This document shows positions 26,983 through 35,002 of a stretch of 37,784 nucleotides of DNA, piece by piece. Each line of letters begins with the position of its first letter. The stretch's first letter is position 1. The stretch is from Candidatus Methylomirabilota bacterium (lineage in GTDB: Bacteria > Methylomirabilota > Methylomirabilia > Rokubacteriales > CSP1-6). The stretch is taken from NCBI GenBank assembly GCA_036001065.1, contig DASYUQ010000146.1:1-37784 (forward strand). Reading direction: 5' to 3'. Under the pieces are notes generated by a model. It was not told the origin of the DNA. It did not search any database and saw only the letters and a program-made list of their open reading frames with translations. The translations under genes were made by a program, and so were the position numbers.

Positions 26983-28114
26983 GCACCACGTCGGTGTGCT
27001 CGCCGAGCAGGGGGGGCGGCGTGGTGACGGCGCCCGGCGTGGAGCCCAGGCGCACGGGCACGCCCATGACCGTGACGTGGCCCGCCCGGGGATGGGGCAG
27101 GCGCACGATCATGCCGCGGGCCTTGAGGTGCTCGCTCTGGCAGACCTCGGCCACGGTCTTGATGCGCCCGGCGGGGACGCCGGCCGCCTCCAGCCGCTTG
27201 AGCCACTCCTCCGCGCTCCGCGTCCCCAGAATCTCGTTCAGCAGCGGGACGAGCTGTCCGCGGTTCTCGACCCGCCTGGCCTCCGTGTCGAAGCGCGGGT
27301 CGCCGGCCAGCTCCGGCCGCTCCAGCGCCGCGCAGCACTGCTTCCAGAGCGAGTTGTTGGCGACGCCCAGGGTGAGGTACGCGTCACCGGCCTTGAAGAC
27401 CTCGTAGGGCACGATCGACGGGTGCTGGTTGCCCTTGCGGGCGGGGCGCTGGCCCGTCCCGAAATAGATCCCGGCCTGGTACGTCAGCAGCGAAGCCATC
27501 ACGTCGAGCATGGCGATCTCGACCTTCTGGCCCCGCCGCGTCCTCGTCCGGGCCAGCAGCGCCAGGGTGATCCCATGAGCGGCCGACATGCCCGCCACAA
27601 GGTCGGCGATGGAGTTGCCGACCTTCACCGGCGGGCCGTCGGGAAAGCCCGTCAGGTCCATGATGCCGGACTCGCCCTGCACGATCAGGTCGTAGCCCGC
27701 GCGATGCGCCTCGGGACCCGACTCGCCGAAGCCGGAGATCGAGCAGTAGACAAGCCGGCGGTTGAGCCTGCCCAGGGCCGGGTAGCCGAGCCCGAGGCGC
27801 TGCATCGTCCCCGGCCGGAAGTTCTCGATCAGCACGTCACTCTTGGCGGCGAGCTTCCGGAGGATGGCGATGCCCTCGGCCGCCTTGAGGTTGAGCGCCA
27901 CGCTCCGCTTGTTGCGGTTCACCGACATGAAGTAGGTCGCCTCACCGACGACGAACGGCGGCCAGCGGCGCGTGTCGTCGCCCTTACCGGGCTCCTCGAT
28001 CTTGATCACCTCGGCGCCCATGTCGCCCAGGATCTGCGAGCAGAAGGGCCCGGCCAGCACGCGCGTGAGGTCGAGCACGCGGAGGCCGGCCAGGGGCTTA
28101 GCCGCTCGCGCCAC
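26918..28114 (-). CDS. CaiB/BaiF family (class III) CoA transferase
   Basis: The 398-residue protein starts at a GTG. Family landmarks: LAGLRVLDLTRVLAGPFCSQILGDMGAEVIKIE (CoA site), NRNKRSVALNLK, ENFRPGTMQRLGLG, and Asp171 in SIADLVAG, matching the catalytic Asp of formyl-CoA transferase. It moves CoA between carboxylic acids without free intermediates. Its start overlaps the 3' end of the DUF35 gene by 17 bp, so thiolase-like, DUF35 and transferase genes form one unit. The natural substrate is unknown; activation of the acid fed to the thiolase/DUF35 pair is a reasonable inference. Confidence 0.92.
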   Translation of the reverse strand: MARAAKPLAGLRVLDLTRVLAGPFCSQILGDMGAEVIKIEEPGKGDDTRRWPPFVVGEATYFMSVNRNKRSVALNLKAAEGIAILRKLAAKSDVLIENFRPGTMQRLGLGYPALGRLNRRLVYCSISGFGESGPEAHRAGYDLIVQGESGIMDLTGFPDGPPVKVGNSIADLVAGMSAAHGITLALLARTRTRRGQKVEIAMLDVMASLLTYQAGIYFGTGQRPARKGNQHPSIVPYEVFKAGDAYLTLGVANNSLWKQCCAALERPELAGDPRFDTEARRVENRGQLVPLLNEILGTRSAEEWLKRLEAAGVPAGRIKTVAEVCQSEHLKARGMIVRLPHPRAGHVTVMGVPVRLGSTPGAVTTPPPLLGEHTDVVLKRVLGMKAAEIARLRRAGVV

Positions 28115-28529
28115 GGGAGCCTCCTGGCCAGAGCTTCTTCACGACGCTCCGGGTGATGGCGTTGACCCGGTCGCCGGCGTGACCGGCGCGCCGCCAGAAT
28201 AGCCGCGCGCGATCGAGGGCGCCGAGGTGCGAGAAGTAGTAGACCTCGTTGACGGCCTCGATCGCCACCCGGGAGCCGATCTTGAGGCCGCGGGTCTCGG
28301 CGCCGTGGCAGAGGAAGCGGGCGCCGCCTTCCAGCGCCACCAGCGCGAGGTGCAGGGGCGAGCGGAAGCCCTCCGGCGGCGAGTGCAGCGTCGTGAAGGA
28401 CACGATCTCGCCCACCCCGGCGACGGTGGTCGGCGCCATGGCGACCGGATGCCACGGGCAGAAGGGGGCGGGGGGAGCCACGACCATTCCGCACCGCCGA
28501 CAGCGGGAGGCCGCGATCCTCTCGATCAT
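28098..28529 (-). CDS. DUF35 Zn-ribbon/OB-fold protein
   Basis: The 143-residue protein has a zinc ribbon with Cys10, Cys13, Cys24 and His27 (CRRCG...CPWH), where His replaces the usual fourth Cys. An OB fold follows (GVGEIVSFTTLHSPPEGFRSP, GARFLCHGAE, LKIGSRVAIE). DUF35 proteins act as acyl-CoA-binding partners of thiolase-like enzymes. Here the ATG overlaps the thiolase-like stop (ATGA), which supports a complex. I chose this ATG because upstream codons lie inside the thiolase-like gene. Confidence 0.9.
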   Translation of the reverse strand: MIERIAASRCRRCGMVVAPPAPFCPWHPVAMAPTTVAGVGEIVSFTTLHSPPEGFRSPLHLALVALEGGARFLCHGAETRGLKIGSRVAIEAVNEVYYFSHLGALDRARLFWRRAGHAGDRVNAITRSVVKKLWPGGSRGASG

Positions 28530-29650
28530 GCCGATTCCAAGATTGTCACCCAGTTGTTCGTCGCGAGCCCGCCGATGGAATGGGCCAGAGCCACGCGGCC
28601 GTCCACCTGCCGGCCCTCGGCCCGCCCGGTAAGCTGCCACACGCACTCGACGAGCTGCGCCAGGCCGGTCGCCGCCAGCGGATGGCCGCGCGCCTTGAGG
28701 CCGCCGGAGGGATTGATCGGCAGTCGCCCGTCGAGCGCCGTCTCGCCGTGCACGGTGGCGCGCACCGCCTTGCCGGGGGGGACGAGGCCGAGGTCCTCCA
28801 GCGCGATCAGCTCGAAGGGCGCGAAGGCATCGTGGACTTCGGCGAAGTCGACGCGCTCAGGACCGAACCCGGCCATCGCGAAGGCCGCGCGCGCGGCGCC
28901 CTGGGTGGCCCTGAAGCTCGTCAGGTCGGACCGGTGGCGAAGGGCGAGCGTGTCGGTCCCCTGCCCGATCCCCGCCACCCGCACCGGCGTGCGCTCGGCC
29001 GTCAGCACCGCGGCCGCGGCCCCGTCGGAGATCGGGCAGCAGTGGAGCAGCCGCAGCGGATCGGCCACCATGCGGCTCTGCATCACCTGCTCGAGCGACA
29101 CGGGCTCCCGGAAATGCGCGTAGGGATTCCGCGCGGCGTGGGCGTGGTTCTTCACCGCGACCTGCGAGATCTCGCGCTCGCCGATCGGCTGCCGCGCCAT
29201 GAGGGCCCGCGTGACGAGCCCGGCCAGGGCCGGCATGGTGGCTCCGTAGGAGCGCTCATAGGGATCGATCGAGCGCCCGATCAGCTCGGACACGCGCGGC
29301 GTCGGCAGGTGCGTCATCTTCTCACCGCCCACGACGAGCACCCGGCGGGTCAGGCCGGCCGCCACCTGGGCGAAGCCCGCGTAGAAGGCGGCGGCGCCCG
29401 ACGAGGTGGCGGTCTCGATCCGGATCGTCGGCACGTCGGCGAAGCCCAGGTGGTTCGCGACACTGGAGGCGAAGTTGCCGTCGCCGAGGAACTCCTCGGG
29501 ATTCATCGCGGCGACCACGATCGCGTGGGGCCGCTCGATGGAGGCGGCCGCCAGCGCCGCGTGGGCCGCCTCGGCCATCAGATCCTGAAGCCCTTCGGCC
29601 CGGCGGCCGATCCTGGTCATTCCCACGCCCGCGATCCAGACGTCACGCAT
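28526..29650 (-). CDS. Thiolase-like protein lacking the nucleophilic cysteine
   Basis: The 374-residue protein matches the SCP-x/lipid-transfer thiolase family: AGVGMTRIGRR at the start, HDAFAPFE (His273) and GGLKARGHPLAATG (His323). The nucleophilic Cys normally three residues before Gly85 is Thr82 (ETATSSG), so normal thiolysis by a covalent acyl enzyme is not expected. Thiolase-fold proteins without this Cys that pair with DUF35, such as the Ltp2 type in steroid side-chain breakdown, are retro-aldolases. A comparable role on a beta-hydroxyacyl-CoA is the best guess. It is the first gene of a coupled operon with DUF35 and a CoA transferase. Confidence 0.88.
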   Translation of the reverse strand: MRDVWIAGVGMTRIGRRAEGLQDLMAEAAHAALAAASIERPHAIVVAAMNPEEFLGDGNFASSVANHLGFADVPTIRIETATSSGAAAFYAGFAQVAAGLTRRVLVVGGEKMTHLPTPRVSELIGRSIDPYERSYGATMPALAGLVTRALMARQPIGEREISQVAVKNHAHAARNPYAHFREPVSLEQVMQSRMVADPLRLLHCCPISDGAAAAVLTAERTPVRVAGIGQGTDTLALRHRSDLTSFRATQGAARAAFAMAGFGPERVDFAEVHDAFAPFELIALEDLGLVPPGKAVRATVHGETALDGRLPINPSGGLKARGHPLAATGLAQLVECVWQLTGRAEGRQVDGRVALAHSIGGLATNNWVTILESA

Positions 29651-29661
29651 GTGCCGTGACT

Positions 29662-29667
29662 ATTGTA
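29662..29667 (-). promoter_or_regulatory. Likely -10 box for the thiolase-DUF35 operon
   Basis: On the minus strand TACAAT ends 11 bp before the ATG, giving a leader of only about 5 bases. No Shine-Dalgarno sequence is visible, so the message is probably leaderless or nearly so. Confidence 0.45.
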
Positions 29668-29757
29668 GCGGGCCCGGCCCTACCGGTCGCGCGCGCAGGG
29701 CGAGCGGTGAGCCGCCGGTGACGGACGCGCCGGCCGGGGCGGGTCGGGGAACCGCGG

Positions 29758-30021
29758 TCAGTGGGGCGCGCTCGCTCCGTTGCCGCGGCCGCGTCGCGGC
29801 GGAGGCGGAGGCGCGGCCACGCCGAGGTCGCGGATGAGCCGCAGCAGATAGGTGCGCTGCAGACCGAGCGCGCGAGCCGCGTGCGTTCGGTTGCCCTGAA
29901 CCTGGTGCAGTGTGGCCTCGATCAGGCGGCGCTTGAACTCGCAGACGGCGCCGTGATAGCCCGGCGCCGGCGGGACCGGCGTCGGCGGCGCGACCGGAGC
30001 GGGTCGGCTGAGGACGCTCAT
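29758..30021 (-). CDS. Stand-alone Fis-type helix-turn-helix protein
   Basis: The 87-residue protein has a Pro-rich N-terminus and then FKRRLIEATLHQVQGNRTHAARALGL and RTYLLRLIRDLGV (about residues 26-64), the Fis/NtrC C-terminal DNA-binding domain. The AAA+ domain of NtrC-type activators is absent, and the tail is Pro/Arg-rich. The ATG at 30021 is the first start after low-complexity codons. It could be a small Fis-like DNA-binding protein or a detached domain. Its targets are unknown. The stretch 30022-30140 upstream holds no further gene. Confidence 0.6.
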   Translation of the reverse strand: MSVLSRPAPVAPPTPVPPAPGYHGAVCEFKRRLIEATLHQVQGNRTHAARALGLQRTYLLRLIRDLGVAAPPPPPRRGRGNGASAPH

Positions 30022-30140
30022 GGGCGGTGACAGACGCAACGCGTGTGCCACGCCTGAAGGGGGCGAATTCGCAGGACTTCGACGCCGGCGGCGCCGCCCA
30101 CCTGCACAGGACTCCGGGCGCGGTGCCACGCGGGCTGTGC

Positions 30141-30174
30141 AAAAGCGAAGGGCCCGGGAATCGGGCCCTTTCGC
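30141..30174 (-). terminator. Rho-independent terminator after the ferredoxin gene
   Basis: On the minus strand a GC-rich stem (arms 30145-30155 and 30163-30174, with a single-base bulge) is followed by TTTT. It lies 25 bp after the ferredoxin stop and would end that transcript. Confidence 0.75.
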
Positions 30175-30198
30175 GGGGAGCCGACAACGCGGGCCGGC

Positions 30199-30465
<267 letters not shown>

Positions 30466-30512
30466 CGAAATCCCCCTGTCGGAAGCACGGCGATTGAGGT
30501 CGGACCAGACGA

Positions 30513-30541
30513 TTTGTACATGACTCCCCGGACCGTGTCAA
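30513..30541 (-). promoter_or_regulatory. Sigma-70-type promoter of the ferredoxin gene
   Basis: TTGACA (30541-30536), a 17-bp spacer and TACAAA (30518-30513) form a good match, with transcription starting near 30506, about 40 bp before the ATG. On the + strand TACACT at 30618-30623 may be the -10 box of the secreted-protein gene. Confidence 0.65.
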
Positions 30542-30646
30542 GCATTTCACGTACTTACCGCTTCCCTGCAAGCCACCGGCCCACGCCATTCTCCTAAGTT
30601 TGTGCTCCCACGCGCCCTACACTTCCTGTACAGGAGGAGCGACGGC

Positions 30647-31036
30647 ATGACGACCTTCATGCGATGTCTCTTGACCTTGGCCCTTCTCCTGTCGATCTCG
30701 GCCTCCCTCTTGTCGATCTCGGTCATCGCGTATGCCGAACAGAACCCAACCGCGCGCCACGCGGGCCGCCTCCACAGCCTGACTCCCGCCCAGGGGCTGC
30801 TCGTAATCGAAGAGGTCGGCGCGAACGGGAGCATCGAGTTGCCTACCATCAGGATCCGGAATGCCGACGTGGTGCTCGTTTGGCGCGACTCGGCGACGCC
30901 CCGGAAGTGGCGCGAGCGTCCGACCACAGTGTACCGCTGGCCGTCGGGGACGTTCCTCGTCGTGGTCGGGCAGGCGGACCCGTCGGGAGTCATCCACGCC
31001 AACCGCGTCGAAATTTCCGACCCCCATCAGGATTAG
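30647..31036 (+). CDS. Secreted small protein of unknown function
   Basis: The 129-residue protein starts at 30647 with AGGAGG 9 bp upstream. A signal peptide (about residues 1-25, cleavage near AYAEQ) is followed by a beta-rich domain (GRLHSLTPAQGLLVIEEVGANG, IRNADVVLVWRD, VVGQADPSGVIHANRVEI). The signal peptide contains a 7-residue duplication (LLSISAS-LLSISV), encoded by a 12-base direct repeat with 21-base spacing (30690 and 30711). I recognise no family. It is 2 bp from the next small membrane gene. Confidence 0.7.
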   Translation: MTTFMRCLLTLALLLSISASLLSISVIAYAEQNPTARHAGRLHSLTPAQGLLVIEEVGANGSIELPTIRIRNADVVLVWRDSATPRKWRERPTTVYRWPSGTFLVVVGQADPSGVIHANRVEISDPHQD

Positions 31037-31038
31037 AC

Positions 31039-31245
31039 GTGCCGCGTGGGCTGACGCTCAAGGGGCTCCTGGTCGCCGGCATCGTTTTGCTCGCGATCGG
31101 TTCGGAGCGCCTTCTCAACGTCTATCTCATCGGCGGCCAATCGACAGGCTCGCTGACCCGCGTCCTCGTCGGCGCGCTCTGCATCACCGCCGGGAGCCTG
31201 CTGCTGGTGCTCACCGGCTACCTTCGCCTCCGCCGAGGGCCGTAG
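31039..31245 (+). CDS. Small two-helix membrane protein
   Basis: A 68-residue frame starts at a GTG 2 bp after the previous stop. Two helices (about residues 7-25 and 40-60) are joined by YLIGGQSTGSLTR. The tight spacing and membrane pattern support a real gene; no family is recognised. It is convergent with the peptide ABC operon. Confidence 0.55.
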   Translation: MPRGLTLKGLLVAGIVLLAIGSERLLNVYLIGGQSTGSLTRVLVGALCITAGSLLLVLTGYLRLRRGP

Positions 31246-31289
31246 CAGGACCCCGCCCACCTCGCGCGCCGCAAGGAGCGCTCGCGCGC

Positions 31290-32192
31290 TCATTGCGCTC
31301 GGAGCTTGGGGTCGAGCGCGTCCCGCAGCGAGTCGCCAAAGAGGTTGAAGGCGAACACGGCGAGGCTGATCGCCAGTCCGGGAAAGATCGCCATCCAGGG
31401 TGCCGTTTCCGCGAACTGCACGGCCGCGCCTCGCAGCATGAGCCCCCACGCCGGCGTGGGCTCCTGCACGCCGAGCCCGAGGAACGACAGCGAGGCTTCG
31501 AGCAGGATCGCCTGCCCCAGGAAGGCGGTCAGCATGATCAGGTACGGCGCCATCACGTTCGGGAGCATGTGGCGGAGGATGATCCGGGCGTGGCCGAACC
31601 CAGCGGCGCGCGCGGCGTCCACATAGGGCATCTCGCGAACGCTGAGGGCGCTGGAGCGGATCACGAGCGCGGAGCGCGGGATCATCGGGACGGTGATGGC
31701 GGTGATGAGGTTCGGCAGGTTGTTGCCCAGGATGGCCACCATGGCCAGGGCCAGGATGATGAGCGGGAACGAGATGAAGATATCCATGACCCGCTGGAGA
31801 TAGAGGTCGATCCGGCCCGCGAAGTAGGCGCTGGCGACACCGAGGATCGCTCCCGCCGTGGCCCCGAAAAAGGCGGCGCCGAACCCGACGATGAGGGCCG
31901 TCCGCGACCCGTAGATCATGCGCGAGAGGACGTCGCGGCCGAAGGCGTCCGTGCCGAGCCAGTGATCCATCGCGGGCGCCGTCAGCATAGCCCCGAAGTC
32001 CACGGCCAGCGGGTCGTAGGGCGCGATCACGGTGGCCGTGACGGCCACGACAAACATCACCAGGACGATGCCCGCCCCGGCCGCCCCCAGCGGGCGGCGC
32101 TGCACGAAATCCCACACCGCCGCCATCCAGACCCGGCGGGGCCCAGCCTCCAGGAGCTCTACGGCGCGGTCGATGGGCGGGGTGATGGCCAC
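31290..32192 (-). CDS. dppC: Peptide/nickel-type ABC transporter permease (DppC-like)
   Basis: The 300-residue permease starts at a GTG. It has the N-terminal OppC-type segment (PYDPLAVDFGAMLTAPAMDHWLGTDAFGRDVLSRMIYGSRTAL) and the ATPase-contact loop (VDAARAAGFGHARIILRHMLPN), ending in FNLFGDSLRDALDPKLR. It follows the DppB gene by 4 bp and is the last gene of the operon. The substrate may be oligopeptides or another small solute. Confidence 0.92.
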   Translation of the reverse strand: MAITPPIDRAVELLEAGPRRVWMAAVWDFVQRRPLGAAGAGIVLVMFVVAVTATVIAPYDPLAVDFGAMLTAPAMDHWLGTDAFGRDVLSRMIYGSRTALIVGFGAAFFGATAGAILGVASAYFAGRIDLYLQRVMDIFISFPLIILALAMVAILGNNLPNLITAITVPMIPRSALVIRSSALSVREMPYVDAARAAGFGHARIILRHMLPNVMAPYLIMLTAFLGQAILLEASLSFLGLGVQEPTPAWGLMLRGAAVQFAETAPWMAIFPGLAISLAVFAFNLFGDSLRDALDPKLRAQ

Positions 32193-32196
32193 GGGG

Positions 32197-33156
32197 CTAG
32201 CGGTAGCGGATCCGCGGGTCGAGCCAGGCGTACATGACGTCCATCAGAAAGTTGACGACGATGAATGTCGACGCGGTCAGCAGCACGAGGGCCTGGGTCA
32301 GTGTGTAGTCGCGGCGGGCGATCGCCTCCACGAAGAGCATGCCGATCCCGTTCAGGTTGAACACCTGCTCGGTCACCACCAGGCCGCCGAGCAGGAACGC
32401 GAACTCGAGCGCGATGACGGTCACCACCGGAAGCATGGCGTTCTTGAGGGCGTGCCGCACCAGGATCAGCTTCAGCCACAGCCCCTTGGCCCGGGCGGTG
32501 CGGATGTAGTCTTCGCGGAGCACCTCCAGCATCGCGGAGCGGGTCATCCGCGTGGCCACCGCGGAGTAGCGGTAGCCCACCGCCAGCGCCGGCCAGATGA
32601 GCTGGGCCAGGTTCTCCCACGGGTCGACCCAGAAGGGCGTGTAGACCATGGGCGGAAGCCACTTGAAGATGATGAGGAAGCCCAGGATCATCAGGATCCC
32701 CAGCCAGAACGAGGGCATGGCCAGCCCTGCGATGGAGAACACCCGGACGGCGTAGTCGATCCAGGTGTCCTGCTTGAGCGCCGCGACGACCCCCAGCGGA
32801 ATGGCCAGCAGCGTGGCCACCACCGTGGCCATGATCGCCAGCTGCAGGGAGAGGGCGAGCCGCAGCTTGATCTCCTCAGTGATGGGCGCGCCCGTCCACA
32901 TGCTGAGCCCCAGGTCCAGCCGCACGAGCCCCCACATCCACGCCACGAACTGTTTCCACATCGGCTGGTCGAGCCCGAGCTTGGCGCGCTCCATGTCCAT
33001 GAGGGCGCGATCGACGAACTGGCCCTGCCCCGCCGCGATGAAGCGGGCCTCCACGACGTCCCCGGGGACGATCCGCAGCAAGAAGAACGTCAGGATTGCC
33101 ACCCCGAGCAGGGTGGGGATCATCAGGAGGAATCGCTTGGCGATGTACTTCAACAT
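32197..33156 (-). CDS. dppB: Peptide/nickel-type ABC transporter permease (DppB-like)
   Basis: The 319-residue protein starts with MLKYIAKRFLLMIPTLLGVAILTFFLLRIVPGD, the standard DppB opening, with about six helices, a contact loop at REDYIRTARAKGLWLKLILVRHALKNA and the end DVMYAWLDPRIRYR. It forms the channel with the DppC protein. A 147-bp gap with repeat copy C separates it from the binding-protein gene upstream. Confidence 0.93.
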   Translation of the reverse strand: MLKYIAKRFLLMIPTLLGVAILTFFLLRIVPGDVVEARFIAAGQGQFVDRALMDMERAKLGLDQPMWKQFVAWMWGLVRLDLGLSMWTGAPITEEIKLRLALSLQLAIMATVVATLLAIPLGVVAALKQDTWIDYAVRVFSIAGLAMPSFWLGILMILGFLIIFKWLPPMVYTPFWVDPWENLAQLIWPALAVGYRYSAVATRMTRSAMLEVLREDYIRTARAKGLWLKLILVRHALKNAMLPVVTVIALEFAFLLGGLVVTEQVFNLNGIGMLFVEAIARRDYTLTQALVLLTASTFIVVNFLMDVMYAWLDPRIRYR

Positions 33157-33202
33157 CTCAGGAGCTCCCCCGTATCACCACCGCTGCCTTCGGGCGCTTC
33201 GC

Positions 33203-33299
33203 GCGCCGGCTCCGCCGGCGCAATCTATCCTCCGGGGAGGCACCGGAGGGGGCCGGCGAGGCCCCCTCCGATAGGGATGGGGGGCGAAGCCCCCCTCCG
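33203..33299. repeat. Intergenic palindromic repeat, copy C (binding protein to dppB)
   Basis: GCGCCGGC-TCC-GCCGGCGC (33203-33221) is followed by CGGAGGGGGCC/GGCCCCCTCCG (33244-33254 and 33260-33270) and GGGGGGC-GAA-GCCCCCC (33279-33295). The parts match copies A and B. It sits inside an operon, where a stable structure could set the ratio of binding protein to permease. Confidence 0.8.
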
Positions 33300-33303
33300 A
33301 GAA

Positions 33304-34899
33304 TTAGTCGGCCAGCCACACCACGTCGAGCGTGTTGTTGAGGTAGTGGCTCGGCGTGACCTGCCAGCCCTTGACCTTGGCCGAGTGCGGGATGATGCGG
33401 TGCCACTGCAGAGTCATCAGGTAATGGGCCTCCTCGTCGAGGAGCCGCTTCTCGAACTGGCGGACCAGCTTCTTCCGCTCCTCGGGGTCCCCGGCCCGCG
33501 ACTGCTTGTCGTAGAGCTCGTCCAGGGTCCGGTCGGTGTAGCGGCTGTAGTTGGCGGGGTTCTTGTCTCGCGAGACGAACTTGTAGAGATCGAGGTCGGG
33601 CTCCACGATATATCCGCACTGGAAGTCCATCGCCGCCTCGAAGTTCCCCGGCCGCACGACCTGCCCGAAGTACGCCGCCGATTCCACCACCTCGTGCTTG
33701 ACGTTGAGCCCGATCTGGCGCCACTGATCGATGAGCCAGACGGCGAGCGGCTCGTAGGGCATGGGAATGCCGCGGTTCTTGAAGGTGAAGGAGAACCCGT
33801 CCGGCACCCCGGCCTCCCGCAGCAGACGCTTGGCCTCCTCGCGCGACTTGGTGATGTCGCGCCAGTAGCCGGCGAGCTTGGCGAGCTCGTCGGGCGGCGT
33901 CGCGAACGGCGTGCCGGGCACCACGACGCCCGCCACTTCCTTCACGATCGCGATCTGCGACAGGGCCTTCGAGCCTTCATACCGGTCCAGGGCGAGCGTC
34001 AGCGCTCGGCGCACGCGCTTGTCGTCGAAGGGCTTCTTCTCGTGGTTGATCGCCACCAGCAGGATGCAGTCCCACGGGCTTTCCTGAACCGTGATCTTGT
34101 CGCCGAGCGCGGCTTTCAGGTTGTCCCGATCCTTGGGCGCGAACCCGCGGAACTGAATGTGGGCGCGCTCGCCCCGGATCAGGGACACCTGGGCCGCCGT
34201 GTCGCGCACGAACAGGGCTCGGAAGCCGTCGAGGTACGGCTTGCCCTTGTCCCAGTAGGTGGGGTTCTTCTTGCCGACCACGTGGGAGCCCCTGACGTGC
34301 TCGACGAAGATGAAGGGCCCGGTCCCCATGATGTTCTTCTCGTACCAGTGCATGTCCTTGGCCAGGATGTCGGCCTTGTAGATGAAGTTCCAGGGGGAGG
34401 CCAAGGAGGTCAGGAAGGCGCCCGAGGGCCACTTGAGGCGGAAGCGGACGGTGTAGGGGTCAGGCGCCTCGACGGCCTCGACCACGGCGTACTGGCCCTG
34501 GCGGGTCGAGCCCACCCCGGCCGGTGGGGAGATGATCTTGTCGTAGGAGGCCTTGACGTCTTTGGACGTCATCTCGCTCCCGTCGTGGAACTTCACTCCG
34601 CGGCGGAGCTTGAAGGTGTAGGTCAGACCGTCCTTGGCGATCGTCCAGCTCTCGGCGAGGCTGGGCACCGGCTTGGTGCCGGAGGGGTCGTTGGGATCGA
34701 CCCGGAGCAGCGTGTTGTAGAAGGGCGCGAAGGGATGGATCAGGCCAAAGGTCTCCTCGCGGTGCCCGTCATAGGACGGCGGTTCCGAAGGCACGGGGAA
34801 GACGAGTTCACCACCGTGGCGCGGCTTCTCCTGCGCTGTCGCCGGGACGGCCAGCGCGGCGACAAGGACCAGGGCGAAGAGTGTCGTGACGCGACGCAT
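33304..34899 (-). CDS. dppA: Peptide/nickel-type ABC transporter substrate-binding protein
   Basis: This 531-residue family 5 extracytoplasmic binding protein has a signal peptide (about residues 1-22, ending ATA-Q). Landmarks are LAESWTIAKDGLTYTFKLRRGVKFHDGSEMTSKDV and DKRVRRALTLALDRYEG. Its preference for dipeptides, longer peptides or other ligands cannot be read. GGAGGTGA lies just before the ATG. A promoter-like box and a direct repeat precede it (see findings). Confidence 0.94.
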   Translation of the reverse strand: MRRVTTLFALVLVAALAVPATAQEKPRHGGELVFPVPSEPPSYDGHREETFGLIHPFAPFYNTLLRVDPNDPSGTKPVPSLAESWTIAKDGLTYTFKLRRGVKFHDGSEMTSKDVKASYDKIISPPAGVGSTRQGQYAVVEAVEAPDPYTVRFRLKWPSGAFLTSLASPWNFIYKADILAKDMHWYEKNIMGTGPFIFVEHVRGSHVVGKKNPTYWDKGKPYLDGFRALFVRDTAAQVSLIRGERAHIQFRGFAPKDRDNLKAALGDKITVQESPWDCILLVAINHEKKPFDDKRVRRALTLALDRYEGSKALSQIAIVKEVAGVVVPGTPFATPPDELAKLAGYWRDITKSREEAKRLLREAGVPDGFSFTFKNRGIPMPYEPLAVWLIDQWRQIGLNVKHEVVESAAYFGQVVRPGNFEAAMDFQCGYIVEPDLDLYKFVSRDKNPANYSRYTDRTLDELYDKQSRAGDPEERKKLVRQFEKRLLDEEAHYLMTLQWHRIIPHSAKVKGWQVTPSHYLNNTLDVVWLAD

Positions 34900-34973
34900 C
34901 AGTCACCTCCATACTCTCACAATGGGAAAACCGCGACGGTCGCGAAAGGTTTCACCACCCCAAAGGTTTCGCC

Positions 34974-35002
34974 ACGTTAAAGGGTGGCCGGCGCGCTGTC
35001 AA
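34974..35002 (-). promoter_or_regulatory. Possible promoter of the binding-protein gene
   Basis: TTGACA (35002-34997), a 17-bp spacer and TAACGT (34979-34974) overlap the end of the ATPase gene. Two copies of GAAACCTTT (minus strand, 34970-34962 and 34953-34945), 17 bp apart, lie at the expected transcription start and could bind a regulator. Confidence 0.5.

Noticed and set aside
32032-34980. A 982-codon open frame on the + strand
   Set aside because: It is antisense to two permeases and the binding protein, all of which have clear family motifs. High GC removes stop codons, and the translation is rich in His/Asp/Arg/Gly without any domain.
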